A DNA stretch of 40,700 nucleotides from an uncultured Bacteroidales bacterium (GTDB lineage: Bacteria > Bacteroidota > Bacteroidia > Bacteroidales > UBA932): assembly GCA_947305645.1 (NCBI GenBank), contig CAMZEC010000016.1, forward strand, positions 1 through 40,700, in the 5' to 3' direction. The position numbers and the translations under genes are program-made. Below, piece by piece: positions 24,192 through 34,700 of the stretch. The notes below the pieces were generated by a model that saw nothing but the letters and a program-made list of their open reading frames with translations, searched no databases and was not told the origin of the DNA. Each line of letters starts with the position of its first letter. Within the stretch, counting starts at the first letter, position 1.

Positions 24192-25652
24192 ATGGACAGG
24201 AGACATTTTCTGGGAACAGTAGGGCTTGCGGCAGCCGCCGGAGCCACCCTTCCGCTGGTCAATTCATGCTCCGGCAGCAAGCTCGGAGATGTAAAGGAAT
24301 CTTATCAGGCCGACCTTCTGGTAGTAGGCGGAGGCCCGTCGGGCGTCTGTGCCGCCGTTGCTGCCGCCCGTAGAGGGGTGAAGGTGCTGCTAGTGGACAA
24401 CGGCAACTGCCTCGGAGGCATGGGCACCAAGGGACTCGTCGGCCCGTTCATGACATGCTACGACGCCTCCGGAGAGAATATGATAATCCGCGGCCTGTTC
24501 GAAGAAACAGTCGACCGGCTGGTTGCCGAAGGAGGCGCCATACATCCGTCCAAGGTGCGTGCGGGAACGGAATTTACCGCTTGGATCAAGGAAGGGCACG
24601 ACCATGTGACGCCCTTCGACCCGGAGATACTCAAGAAAGTGTACGACCGTATGTGTGCCGAGGCCGGCGTGAAGGTTCTGTTCCACGCAAGCTTTGTCTC
24701 CCCCATCATGAAGGGGCGCAAGATACAGGGAGCCATTCTGCTGACGCCGTCCGGACTGGAAGCCGCCCGTGCCAAGATGGTCATAGACTCCACCGGCGAC
24801 GGTACCGTGGCATACCGGGCAGGAGCTCCGTGCGTCTTCGGAGACCCTGAAAGCGGACGCGTGCAGCCGGCATCCCTCTTCTTCCGCATCAACAACGTAG
24901 ACACCTACAGGCTGATTGCCGAGGTGGAGCCGCATCTGCCGGAGTTCCGTCGCATCAACAGCGTGAGCTACCGATGCCTGCACTGGAGGGTGGCGGAGGC
25001 TGAAGCCGCCGGCGAATGGGACCTCTCCCGCAAGTCGGTAAACATCTGGCGTTCAGTAGAAAAGGACCAGTGGGTCGTGAATTGCACCCGCATCCACGGG
25101 GTTGACGCCACCAATTGCGAGAGCCTCACTGACGCGGAGGTCGAAGGCCGCCGGCAGGTGGAGGAACTGATGAACTTCTTCCACAAGTACGTACCCGGCT
25201 GCGAAGTCGCCACACTGATGGGCACCGGTTCCACCATGGGCGTACGGGAGTCCCGCCACGTTCACGGAGACTTCGTGCTGCCCGTTAAGGACCTGATCGA
25301 CGGCGTGATACCGGAAGACATCATTGTGCTGGCGGCCAATTCGATAGACGTCCACGGAGCCATGGGCGGGCCTGCCGGAGGTCTTTATATGCAAATACAG
25401 AAGGAAATGTACGGCGTGCCTTACCGCTGCCTTGTTCCCCGTGACGTGGAAGGCCTGCTGCTGGCCGGCCGCTGCATCTCCGCCGACTCCCCTGCCGCCG
25501 GTGCCATCCGCGTGATGCCTCCGGCGATGGCAATCGGTCAGGCCGCAGGCATCGCCGCCGCCCTGTGCCTGGAGAGTGGAGCTACCCCGGCAACCCTGGA
25601 TTATGCAGATCTCAAACCCGCTCTTCTGGAGCAGAAAGTATTCCTTGGATAA
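24192..25652 (+). CDS. Tat-exported FAD-dependent oxidoreductase
   Basis: 486 aa. The N-terminus DRRHFLGTVGLAAAAGATLP is a twin-arginine signal; C26 in VNSCSGS could make it a lipoprotein. The FAD dinucleotide-binding motif VVGGGPSGVCAAVAAARRG (glycines 46, 48, 51) is followed by the flavin motif NCLGGMGTKG, typical of the FAD_oxidored (Pfam PF12831) group of secreted Bacteroidota and Planctomycetes proteins. VIDSTGDGTVAYRAGA and the C-terminal CISADSPAAGAIRVMPPAMAIGQAAG complete the flavin site. Substrate unknown, often carbohydrate-linked in this family. First gene of a three-gene operon. Confidence 0.85.
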   Translation: MDRRHFLGTVGLAAAAGATLPLVNSCSGSKLGDVKESYQADLLVVGGGPSGVCAAVAAARRGVKVLLVDNGNCLGGMGTKGLVGPFMTCYDASGENMIIRGLFEETVDRLVAEGGAIHPSKVRAGTEFTAWIKEGHDHVTPFDPEILKKVYDRMCAEAGVKVLFHASFVSPIMKGRKIQGAILLTPSGLEAARAKMVIDSTGDGTVAYRAGAPCVFGDPESGRVQPASLFFRINNVDTYRLIAEVEPHLPEFRRINSVSYRCLHWRVAEAEAAGEWDLSRKSVNIWRSVEKDQWVVNCTRIHGVDATNCESLTDAEVEGRRQVEELMNFFHKYVPGCEVATLMGTGSTMGVRESRHVHGDFVLPVKDLIDGVIPEDIIVLAANSIDVHGAMGGPAGGLYMQIQKEMYGVPYRCLVPRDVEGLLLAGRCISADSPAAGAIRVMPPAMAIGQAAGIAAALCLESGATPATLDYADLKPALLEQKVFLG

Positions 25653-25666
25653 ATCTTCAATTCGCT

Positions 25667-26200
25667 ATGAGAAAGATACTTGTCGCAGTTGACCTTCAGA
25701 ACGACTTTATTAACGGTTCCCTGACTGTACCGGGATCTGCAGATGTAATACCGGTTATTAATGCTGCCAAGCATGATTACGACTTGGTTTATTTCACTCT
25801 TGACTGGCATTGCGCAAACCATTGTTCTTTTAACACCAACGGCGGACCGTGGCCTGCGCACTGCGTACACTATACTCACGGCGCAGCCCTGCCTGATTGT
25901 CTGTTGGAAGGCATGGACGAAGGCTGTATGCGTTTCGTGATCAAAGGGCAGCGAGTAGAGCAATATGGCATGTTTGCAGATGTCAATCCAAATACACAGG
26001 ACTATTTTGTTCCGGGCGACGAAGTCACGGTTTGCGGCATAGCGTCCGAATACTGTGTGTTCGAGACACTCAAGAACATCTATGCCATTTCAAAAGAAGT
26101 CGGGTTCAAGGTTCGAGTCTGGCTCGAAGCCACCGCCAAATTCGATAATTACGACGCCATTCTCGGGTTTTGCAAAGAGAATGGAATAAAAGTAGTGTAA
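25667..26200 (+). CDS. Nicotinamidase-like isochorismatase-fold hydrolase
   Basis: 177 aa. The catalytic triad of PncA-type enzymes is visible: D9 in VAVDLQNDF, K93 in RFVIKGQ, C130 in CGIASEYCV. Metal ligands D46, H48 and H65 (DWHCANHCSF, WPAHCVH) are present. It probably deamidates nicotinamide to nicotinate in the cytosol for NAD recycling. The start at 25667 follows the oxidoreductase stop; an upstream frame at 25565 lies inside that gene. Codons are slightly more A/T-rich than neighbours. The stop overlaps the next ATG (TAATG). Confidence 0.87.
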   Translation: MRKILVAVDLQNDFINGSLTVPGSADVIPVINAAKHDYDLVYFTLDWHCANHCSFNTNGGPWPAHCVHYTHGAALPDCLLEGMDEGCMRFVIKGQRVEQYGMFADVNPNTQDYFVPGDEVTVCGIASEYCVFETLKNIYAISKEVGFKVRVWLEATAKFDNYDAILGFCKENGIKVV

Positions 26201-27264
26201 TGGACAGGAGACGTTTCTTGAAGGATTCAGCGGCCGTGGCACTTGCTGGCGGCCTGCTCGGGATCAATTCTGAGGCCAGGGCTTCGGCTGCGGCCAACGG
26301 GGATGCCGGCGTACGAGTTGCCAAAGACCTTAAGTACCGCAGCGACGGCAAGTTCAAGATACTGCAACTTACAGATACGCACTATATTAAAGGAGACGAA
26401 CGTTCCGAGCGTGCCCTCCGAAACGTATGCGAGATGCTGGATGCCGAGAAGCCGGATTTTGTTATCCATACAGGAGATATTGTCTACGGAAAGCCGGCGG
26501 AGGATTCTGCGCGGGCAATCTTGCAGCCGCTAGTCGACAGGAATATACCTTTTGCAGTAGCCATGGGCAACCACGACAGCGACTTCGATCTCAGCCGCAC
26601 GGAGATGTACAAAGTGTTGCGTTCCATTCCTGGTAATGTTAACACTCCGGATGACTTGGGAATAAACGGCTGCTCCAACGACATTCTTACATTGTCGGGA
26701 CCTGATGGGGTTGATCGCGTTCTCTATCTATTCGACAGCGGCAACCGCGCGGAAATAGCCGGCATGAAGAGTTGGGGGTACGTACACACGGACCAGATTG
26801 ATTGGTACAGAGCGGCTAGCCGCCATTTCACATCGCTCAACGGAGGAAAGCCAGTTCCTTCCCTGGCATTTTTCCATATTCCGGTACCTGAATACAAAGA
26901 GGCAATTCGCGACAAGTCCCGCGTGATGATGGGCAACATCGGCGAGGAACCGGGCTCACCAATCTTCAACTCGGGCTTGTATCTGGCGATACGAGAACAA
27001 GGTGATATTCAAGGCATTGTGACGGGGCATGACCATAACAGCGACTTCGTAATGCTGTGGCAGAACTTCTTCCTGGTTTACGGTCGTTTCAGCGGTTGCG
27101 ACACCGTTTACAACGACCTCAGGCCCAACGGCTCACGCGTTTTCGAATTCACCAGGGGCGATGACGGTTTCCGCACCTGGGTGCGCCTCTCCGGCGGCCG
27201 CATCGAGCAGGACCTCTACCTTTATCCCGGCATGAAGAACCTCAGTTCTCCCCGGCAGAAATAA
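26200..27264 (+). CDS. Tat-exported metallophosphoesterase (calcineurin-like)
   Basis: 354 aa. A textbook twin-arginine signal DRRRFLK begins the protein (residues 2-8), then a hydrophobic stretch and a likely cleavage near ARASA. The dinuclear-metal motifs are D59-x-H61 (LTDTHY), D93 (HTGDIV), GN124-H125-D, FFHIPVPE and GHDHN. The order and spacing fit purple-acid/3',5'-cAMP-type calcineurin phosphoesterases. It probably hydrolyses a phosphomonoester or diester in the periplasm after folding in the cytosol. Its ATG overlaps the nicotinamidase stop. The 3' end is only 9 bp from a converging gene, with no terminator between. Confidence 0.87.
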   Translation: MDRRRFLKDSAAVALAGGLLGINSEARASAAANGDAGVRVAKDLKYRSDGKFKILQLTDTHYIKGDERSERALRNVCEMLDAEKPDFVIHTGDIVYGKPAEDSARAILQPLVDRNIPFAVAMGNHDSDFDLSRTEMYKVLRSIPGNVNTPDDLGINGCSNDILTLSGPDGVDRVLYLFDSGNRAEIAGMKSWGYVHTDQIDWYRAASRHFTSLNGGKPVPSLAFFHIPVPEYKEAIRDKSRVMMGNIGEEPGSPIFNSGLYLAIREQGDIQGIVTGHDHNSDFVMLWQNFFLVYGRFSGCDTVYNDLRPNGSRVFEFTRGDDGFRTWVRLSGGRIEQDLYLYPGMKNLSSPRQK

Positions 27265-27273
27265 CGGGAACCG

Positions 27274-28062
27274 TCATTTCTTCACAAAAAGTATTACCAT
27301 CAGAGGGAGGGCAATCAGGGCCATAGTTGCGCTAATGGGCAGGTAGATGCCGAAGTTGGCGTACTGAACCACTAAAAAAGTGATCAGCAGCAAGGCGGTG
27401 CCCATCCCGGCGCTGATGAGGTAATGCACTCGGATATCGACATTCTTGCACATTATGCGGCTTAAGTTAGGCACGCCCAGGGATATGAATCCTATGGGGC
27501 CGCAGATGCTCACTGCGCTGGTTACCAGGAACATGATAGCCAGAAGGCTGAGCGCCTTGTGGATACTGCTCAGTTCAATTTCACCCTTGAAATGCCTCGT
27601 GAGTTTGCCGCTGTCAAGCAGGGCAGCAGTTAATCCTATGGCGAACAGGCACAGGGAGAAAACTATGTCCCAAGTCGTCACTCCTTCCAGCCTGAAGTTC
27701 GCTGCCCCCCAGAGGTAATACTGTTTGAGAAGGTCTCCGGTAGGAGCGTTGGTGACCACAATGGTTCCCAATGAGCCTATAAAGGTTCCGAACAATATGC
27801 CGAAGGTAATCAAGCTCTGCGTATTAACCCTCAAAGTCACGAAGAAGCATACCATAGTGCAGATAAGTGTGCACACGAAACTGCCTACGGTAAGTGAGCA
27901 CCACCCGGTCATGGTAGCAGCTGCTGCACCTAGGCATGCAGCGCTGCCAAGACCCAGGCTGTATACGTCGCCGAGTTGGTTACGCCACAGATACTGCATC
28001 TGTATACCGCCCACCGGAAGAGCAATGCCGGAGAGCAGAACATATAACAAGCTTAGAAACAT
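27274..28062 (-). CDS. Short FecCD/BtuC-type ABC permease
   Basis: 262 aa, about eight membrane segments. It aligns by eye with BtuC/FecD: GIALPVGGIQMQYLWRNQLGD matches the Ala/Gly-rich helix and 'NPLAxP' loop, and VSICGPIGFISLGVPNLSR matches the 'GxIGFIGLxxPHxxR' coupling region. It starts where normal family members are already about 60-70 residues in, so the first membrane helix is missing. No binding protein or ATPase gene is adjacent. The family imports iron-siderophores, haem or B12. It begins on the base next to the rny stop, which suggests co-transcription with rny. It could be functional with partners elsewhere or a remnant. Confidence 0.72.
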   Translation of the reverse strand: MFLSLLYVLLSGIALPVGGIQMQYLWRNQLGDVYSLGLGSAACLGAAAATMTGWCSLTVGSFVCTLICTMVCFFVTLRVNTQSLITFGILFGTFIGSLGTIVVTNAPTGDLLKQYYLWGAANFRLEGVTTWDIVFSLCLFAIGLTAALLDSGKLTRHFKGEIELSSIHKALSLLAIMFLVTSAVSICGPIGFISLGVPNLSRIMCKNVDIRVHYLISAGMGTALLLITFLVVQYANFGIYLPISATMALIALPLMVILFVKK

Positions 28063-29601
28063 TTACTTCGCTATAGCGACGCTGCGGGTTTCGCGGATAA
28101 CGGTGATCTTTACCTGTCCGGGGTAGGTCATCTCATCCTGGATACGCTGGGCGATGTCCGTAGAAAGACGGGCTGCCTGCTCGTCGGAGACTTCGTCGGC
28201 ACCTACGATCACGCGGAGTTCACGGCCTGCCTGGATGGCGTAGGACTTGGTCACGCCGGGATAAGAGGCGGCCAGGTCTTCCATGCCCTTGAGACGCTTG
28301 ATGTAGGATTCGATAACCTCACGGCGGGCACCGGGACGGGCTCCTGAAATGGCATCACCTACAAGCACCAGCGGGGCGTAGATGGTATTCATCTCCATTT
28401 CCTCGTGGTGGGCGCCGATACAGTTGCATATCTCCGGACGCTCCTTGTACTGCTCCGCCAACTTGGCTCCGAGCAGAGCATGAGGCAACTCCGGCTCCTC
28501 TTCGGAGACCTTACCGATATCGTGAAGCAGACCGGCACGCTTGGCGAGCTTGGGATTGAGACCCAACTCCGATGCCATGATGGCGCAAATGTTTGCTACT
28601 TCGCGGGAGTGCTGCAGAAGGTTCTGACCATAGGAGCTGCGGTACTTCATTCGGCCTATCATGCGCACGAGCTCCAGGTTCATGCCATGGATGCCCAGGT
28701 CGATGCAGGTACGCTTGCCAGTCTCGAGGATTTCCTCTTCCAGCTGCTTGCTTACCTTGGCCACGACCTCCTCGATACGTGCTGGATGGATACGGCCGTC
28801 GATTACCAGCTGGTGCAGGGAGAGACGGGCGACCTCGCGGCGCACCGGATCGAAGGCGCTGATCAAAATGGCATCAGGGGTATCGTCCACTACTATTTCG
28901 ACTCCGGTAGCGGCTTCGAGAGCACGTATGTTACGGCCTTCACGACCGATGATGCGGCCTTTCACCTCGTCGTTGTCTATAGGGAAAGTGGTTACCGCAT
29001 TCTCGATGGCGGTTTCCGTGGCCGTACGCTGTATGGTATTGATAACGATACGTTTGGCTTCCTTGGCAGCATTCAGGCGTGCCTCATCCATAGTCTCGTT
29101 TATGTATGCCTGGGCTTCCGTGCGTGCCTCCGCCTTCATGTTCTCCACCAGCATGTTCTTGGCGTCCTGGGCGCTCATACCGGCTATGGTTTCCAGCTGG
29201 CGGTTCGCCTGGGCACGCAACTGCTCGGTTTCCTCCATCTTAGCCTCCAGAACAGCCTTCTGGGCATTAACCTGACCGCGCTGGGAATCCAGGTCGTGCT
29301 GGCGCTTGTTCAGTTCCGCCGCCTGCTGGGAAAGCTGGTTCTCACGGTTCTTGATATTGTTTTCGCGGTCGCGGAGTTCGTTGTTACGCTGATTGACCTT
29401 CTGGTCGTGTTCGCTTTTGAGCTGGATGAATTTCTCCTTTGCCTGGAGTATCTTCTGCTGCTTGATGTTCTCCCCTTCGATTTCCGCCTTTTCTATGATT
29501 GCTGCCGCCCGGCCTTTCGATGCGGCCCGGCTTGCCGCTATATAAATGGCTAAAGCGATGATTGCACCGGCTATAGCTGCCAAAATGTAGTACAAAAACA
29601 T
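28063..29601 (-). CDS. rny: Ribonuclease Y
   Basis: 512 aa, the normal length. N-terminal membrane anchor ([21 protein letters not shown]), a long coiled coil (about 30-200), a KH RNA-binding domain with [16 protein letters not shown], and an HD domain with [15 protein letters not shown] that binds the catalytic metal. It starts mRNA decay at the inner face of the membrane. Transcribed divergently from the SusCD locus; the FecCD-like gene follows without a gap. Confidence 0.97.
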   Translation of the reverse strand: MFLYYILAAIAGAIIALAIYIAASRAASKGRAAAIIEKAEIEGENIKQQKILQAKEKFIQLKSEHDQKVNQRNNELRDRENNIKNRENQLSQQAAELNKRQHDLDSQRGQVNAQKAVLEAKMEETEQLRAQANRQLETIAGMSAQDAKNMLVENMKAEARTEAQAYINETMDEARLNAAKEAKRIVINTIQRTATETAIENAVTTFPIDNDEVKGRIIGREGRNIRALEAATGVEIVVDDTPDAILISAFDPVRREVARLSLHQLVIDGRIHPARIEEVVAKVSKQLEEEILETGKRTCIDLGIHGMNLELVRMIGRMKYRSSYGQNLLQHSREVANICAIMASELGLNPKLAKRAGLLHDIGKVSEEEPELPHALLGAKLAEQYKERPEICNCIGAHHEEMEMNTIYAPLVLVGDAISGARPGARREVIESYIKRLKGMEDLAASYPGVTKSYAIQAGRELRVIVGADEVSDEQAARLSTDIAQRIQDEMTYPGQVKITVIRETRSVAIAK

Positions 29602-29608
29602 ATATATT

Positions 29609-29632
29609 TAGGTTTAATAACCTACAAAAATA
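29609..29632 (-). promoter_or_regulatory. rny promoter box and adjoining palindrome
   Basis: On the minus strand TATTTTTG (29632-29625) is a full -7 match. The next 16 bases (29624-29609) form the palindrome TAGGTT-ATTA-AACCTA, lying between the promoter box and the ATG at 29601. It would form a small 5' hairpin in the mRNA or an operator at the transcription start. Confidence 0.5.
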
Positions 29633-29750
29633 TCACTTTTCTGCGAAATCCGCAATAACGCGAAAGCAAAAACTCTAATTATATTATAAAGTGTACAACA
29701 TATCGTAAAAAAATATTACTTTTACATATTTAATTGGATAAATATAACCG

Positions 29751-31700
29751 ATGAAAACTAGCCACGCACTTAAACTCGCTTTGCTTGCGATACTTAGCAT
29801 TTCACTCATCGCATGCGGGGAGAAAAACAATGAAGGCGGGGACGCCGAAAAGATCATTACGACCTATATTTCCGTACCCTCCAGTTTAGAGATTGAAGAA
29901 GGGGCGCATATCACTCTGACACTCTCCAACAGAACCAATATCAAGAGCAGCGATCTCATCATCCTTCGGTCGGCCGCAAACCAGGACTACGTCTGCCCCA
30001 TCATATCCATCAACGACGGGAAGAGCCTGGAATTTGCCTTGGCGGACGGCGTAGTTAGCGGCAATTACAAGATTTACGCCCAGCGAAACAAACTCAACTA
30101 CTACATAGGTGCTACCGATCTTACCATCCTTAAGCCCCTTGTAATCGAACCTGAAGCCGGTACCAGCATCTATGGTATTGTTACATGCGACGGCAACGGA
30201 GTCCCCGGGGTGCTTGTATCGGACGGAGAAGACATTGTAAAAACCAATGCAGACGGCATTTATCAGCTGAAATCCCAGAAAAAGTGGCAATATGTCTTCA
30301 TAATCATACCGAGCGGATATGATGTCCCCTGCCAGGGAGTGCTCCCCGAATTCCACGCATCCCTGAGCCTGAGCGCCAATATGGCGGAGCGCAAGGACTT
30401 TGAACTCATCAAGACAAACAACGACAAATTTACCATGTTCGTCCTGGGAGACATGCACCTGGCCAAGCGCAACGGAGACCTGGCCCAGTTTGCCGACTTT
30501 GCCAAGACTCTGAATTCTTCCATTGCCAAAGCCGGAAAGAGCTACTGCCTCACCCTGGGCGACATGACCTGGGATCTCTACTGGTACAGCAACAGCTATA
30601 CCTTCCCCGACTATCTGGCAACCGCCAACAGCTGTTTCAGCAATGTTGCGTTCTTCCATACCATGGGCAACCATGACAATGACATGAACTCCGTGGGAGA
30701 CTTCAACAAGGCCTTCCGCTACACCCGCGACATTGCGCCGACATTCTACTCCTTCAACATCGGCAAGGCACACTTCATCGTGCTGGACAACATCGACTAC
30801 AACGACGTGGGCTCCGGCAGCGACCTCAGAAGCAAATACGTGTTGGACTATACTGCCGAACAGATGGCATGGTTGAAGAAAGACCTTTCTTTCGTAGACA
30901 AGGGCGCCCCGGTCTTCATCACTTCCCACGCTCCCGTATCCAGGCCCAACGGGGCATCGAGCTACAACGACAAATACATGAACGGAGCCAATTCTGCAGG
31001 AGAGGCCAACATGGCAGAGTTCCTGGCGTCCTTGTCCGAATACGATGTACACTTCCTCAGCGGACATACCCACAACATCTTCCACCGCAAGCACAGCAAC
31101 AAGTTCTCCGAGCATAACGAAGGCGCGGTATGCGCATGCTGGTGGTGGACAGCTCACCTGACCCCGGGCATCCACGTTTCGGAAGACGGATCTCCGGGAG
31201 GTTTCGCCGTATGGCAGTTCAACGGAAAAGATTTCAAATTTACCTATCAGTCCGCCGGACACGATGAGAAATACCAGTTCCGCGCGTACGACATGAACGA
31301 AGTTAAGAAAGTAGTTACTCCCGCGGCCGGCGGCAGCAGCAGCGACTTCAACACTTACGTTTCGGCCATGTCCGCATATCCGAACAACTCCATACTTGTG
31401 AATGTCTGGGATTATGACGACAACTGGACGGTAAGCATAAGCGAAGACGGCAAAGAACTGAATGTGACTAAGGATTATACCTATGACCCCGTCCACATCA
31501 TGTCCTACACCGCTCCCCGCTGCAAGTCCAACGCATCTTTGAGTTTCGCCACCGCAAAGTGGCCTCACTTCTTCAAGGCAACGGCTTCAAGTCCCAACAG
31601 TACAGTTACCGTAACAGTCACGGACCGGAACGGCAACAAGTTCACTGAAACGATGAACAGGCCCAAGTCTTTCAGCCTCGACAGTTATAAAAACCAATAA
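29751..31700 (+). CDS. SusCD-linked metallophosphoesterase lipoprotein
   Basis: 649 aa. Lipoprotein signal ending IA-C22. Residues about 35-225 hold two beta-sandwich domains, the second (SIYGIVTCDGNGVPGVLVSDG) like the N-terminal domain of Bacteroidota calcineurin-like phosphoesterases. The catalytic domain has D234-x-H236, TLGDMTWD, G-N307-H308-D309, ITSHAPV and GH439-T-H441. The C-terminal 150 residues are the beta-rich partner domain usual in this family. It probably cleaves phosphate esters on an envelope or extracellular substrate. It heads the SusC/SusD operon, 45 nt before susC. No clear promoter consensus lies upstream; TACTTTTA at 29717-29724 is a weak candidate. Confidence 0.88.
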   Translation: MKTSHALKLALLAILSISLIACGEKNNEGGDAEKIITTYISVPSSLEIEEGAHITLTLSNRTNIKSSDLIILRSAANQDYVCPIISINDGKSLEFALADGVVSGNYKIYAQRNKLNYYIGATDLTILKPLVIEPEAGTSIYGIVTCDGNGVPGVLVSDGEDIVKTNADGIYQLKSQKKWQYVFIIIPSGYDVPCQGVLPEFHASLSLSANMAERKDFELIKTNNDKFTMFVLGDMHLAKRNGDLAQFADFAKTLNSSIAKAGKSYCLTLGDMTWDLYWYSNSYTFPDYLATANSCFSNVAFFHTMGNHDNDMNSVGDFNKAFRYTRDIAPTFYSFNIGKAHFIVLDNIDYNDVGSGSDLRSKYVLDYTAEQMAWLKKDLSFVDKGAPVFITSHAPVSRPNGASSYNDKYMNGANSAGEANMAEFLASLSEYDVHFLSGHTHNIFHRKHSNKFSEHNEGAVCACWWWTAHLTPGIHVSEDGSPGGFAVWQFNGKDFKFTYQSAGHDEKYQFRAYDMNEVKKVVTPAAGGSSSDFNTYVSAMSAYPNNSILVNVWDYDDNWTVSISEDGKELNVTKDYTYDPVHIMSYTAPRCKSNASLSFATAKWPHFFKATASSPNSTVTVTVTDRNGNKFTETMNRPKSFSLDSYKNQ

Positions 31701-31745
31701 TAACACACAATTCATTTAACCTATTAATCTAACCAAAAAAACGTT

Positions 31746-34700
31746 ATGAGATTTTTCAAAATTCTCACCGCCTCGGTTCTCCTGCTGCTGACCGGTTTCA
31801 GCTTGTCAGCACAGAACCGGACGGTATCCGGAAAGGTTCTCGACGACGCGGGACTTCCCGTCCCCGGCGTGGCCGTAGTGCTTGACGGAACGACAAACGG
31901 CACGATGACGAACGAGGACGGATCCTGGTCCCTCCAACTACCGGCACGTGACGTTACCCTGGTTTTCTCCAGTCTGGGTTATCTGACGCAAAACATCAAG
32001 CTCGGTGCCAACCAGAGCACGCTCAGCGTCACCATGGCTGAAGACAACATGGTATTGGAAGAAACTATCGTAGTGGGCTACGGCACTCAGAAAAAGGTCA
32101 ACCTTACAGGTGCCATCACCGCGGTAGAGAGCAAAGCGCTCGAAAACCGCAGCGCCCACAACCTGACGACGATGCTGCAGGGATCGGTCCCCGGTCTCAA
32201 CGTCAGCACTTCCAGCGGCAATCCGGGATCCACCGGCTCCCTGAACATCCGAGGTTATACCTCCATAAACGGCGGCGATCCTCTGGTGCTTATAGACGGT
32301 ATCGAAGGAAGCATCAACCGCATCAACCCCCAGGACGTAGAATCTATTTCCGTTATCAAGGACGCATCCTCCGCTGCTGTCTACGGAGCGCGTGCCGCAT
32401 ACGGCGTAATCCTTGTGACCACCAAGAACGGCTCGGCCGACAGGGACGCAGCTACGGTAAGGTACAGCGGACGATGGGGCGTGGAAATGCCTACTACCTC
32501 CACCGAATGGGAAACTACCGGTTACTGGTCCGTTTATACCATCAACAAATTCTGGTATGAGACCAAGGGTTCCAACTATGTGAACTATACCGCCGAGGAT
32601 ATGCGTGAGCTCCTCGCCCGCGTACATGACAAGACGGAAGACCCTTCCCGCCCCTGGGTGGTAATCAAAGACGGCAAGTACAAGTACTACGCAAACACCG
32701 ACTGGTGGCATGAGCTCTACAACGACGTACATCCTACCACCAACCACAGCCTCAGCGTTAGCGGCGGAAACAAAGCCGTCAAATACTACCTGTCCGGCCA
32801 GTATGACCGCCAGGACGGTATGGTGAAAGCCCGTCCCGACGTTTACGAAAAGTACAACCTTCGCGCAAAGATCGACGCCCGCATCAACGACTGGGCCAGG
32901 ATCAGCAACAACACCAACTTCTTCGTCGGACAGTACGACTTTCCCGGCCTTGCCGACATTCAGGATTCCTTCGCATACGGCGACCGGCACGCTCCGGCCT
33001 GCTTCCCCCTGAAGAACCCGGACGGCACATGGCTTTACTTCGTAGACGCCCTCGGCTACCGCGTGTGTAACGGACGTCACTGGGCTTATGCCAGCGACAA
33101 CCTTAACATAGAGAAGAGGACCGACCTCGCCAACACGACCGAGCTCACACTCACTCCCGTTAAAGGACTCACACTCAAAGCCAACTACAGTTACCGCACC
33201 TACAACAACCACGACACCCACAGGCGCAACCTGATTGAGTACTCCCAGTATCCCGGCGAAGTCGTAGTTTACAATAACGGCGGTGCGTTCGACAACTATA
33301 TGACGGAAGAAATCAAAGAGTATGTCCGCCAGACAGTGAACGTTTACGCAACCTACGAGAACACCTTCGGAGATGCCCACAACCTCAAGGTAATGGCCGG
33401 TTACAACTACGACGACTACCATTACAAGAGAGTGGCGGCAAAGGGTTACGACCTCATCACCACGGAGCTCTCCGACCTTGCCCTGATTTCGACTGAGACC
33501 CGTACTCCGGAAGTCGGAGGTAACCAGTCCGCATGGAGGACAGCAGGCTTCTTCGGCCGTATCAACTACGACTACAAGGGACGCTACCTTTTTGAGACAT
33601 CTGCCCGTTACGACGGTTCTTCCCGTTTCGCAAACGGACACAAGTGGGGTTTCTTCCCCTCTGTCTCCTTAGGTTGGCGTATCAGCGAGGAGCCTTTCTT
33701 CTCTCCCGTCAAGCACGTTGTGAACAACCTCAAGCTTCGTGCATCCTACGGTACCTTGGGTAACCAGAACGTGGCCAACTTCTCCTACATCCGCCTGGTC
33801 AACTTCAAGACCTTCAGCGCTTTCAACTTCGGAGACAACACAATGGCCCGTTACACCAATCTGGACGCCCCAGTCGCTTCCGACAAGACCTGGGAAGTCT
33901 CCAAGCAGACCAACCTCGGTCTCGACCTCGCAATGTTCGGCAACAGGCTGGAATTCACCGGGGAGCTCTATATCCGCGACACCGACGGCATGCTTACCGA
34001 CGGAATGGACCTGCCGTCAGTGTACGGAGCAGGTACACCCCAGATGAACGCCGCCGACCTGCGCACCAAGGGTTACGAGCTCTCGCTCAGCTGGAGGGAT
34101 TCCTTCAAGCTCTTCGGCCGGAACTTCGAGTACTTCGTCAAACCCACCCTGAGCGAATATCGCTCCAACATCACCAAGTTCAATAACGAGACCAAGCTCC
34201 TCTCCAACTACTACGAAGGCATGGAGCTCGGTGAAATCTGGGGCTTCCACGTAATCGGTCTGTTCGACAGCGATGCAGAGGCTGCAGAATACACCAGCAA
34301 AGTTGACCAGTCCTACTGCAACGCCAACTTGAACGGAGGCTGGAAAGCCGGCGACCTCATGTTCGCCGACCTCGGTGGCAAAGTCACCCGTGACGAGAAT
34401 GGGAACGTCATCTCCGATGAGCCGGACGGCGTAATCGGCATCGGTGCCAACACTCTCGACGACCACGGCGACAAGATCTACCTGGGCAACTCTCTCCCCC
34501 GTCTGCACTACGGCGTCACCACCGGCTTCTCTTATGCCGGCTTCGACGTAAGCGTGTTCTTCGAAGGTACCGGCGACCACTATTGGTATCCCGCCCGATA
34601 CAACTTCGACTTCTGGGGTCCCTACTCCCTCGGTTATCCTACCTTCCTTGCAAAGAATTTCCTTGACAATTGCTGGGCGGAGGACAATAAGGATGCTTAC

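Noticed and set aside
29886..31568. 560-residue open frame antisense to the phosphoesterase lipoprotein
   Set aside because: The plus-strand protein has clear family motifs throughout; the antisense frame shows none and is a by-product of GC-rich codon use.
31938..33641. 567-residue open frame antisense to susC
   Set aside because: It mirrors the conserved plug and barrel coding sequence and has no recognisable domain or signal.
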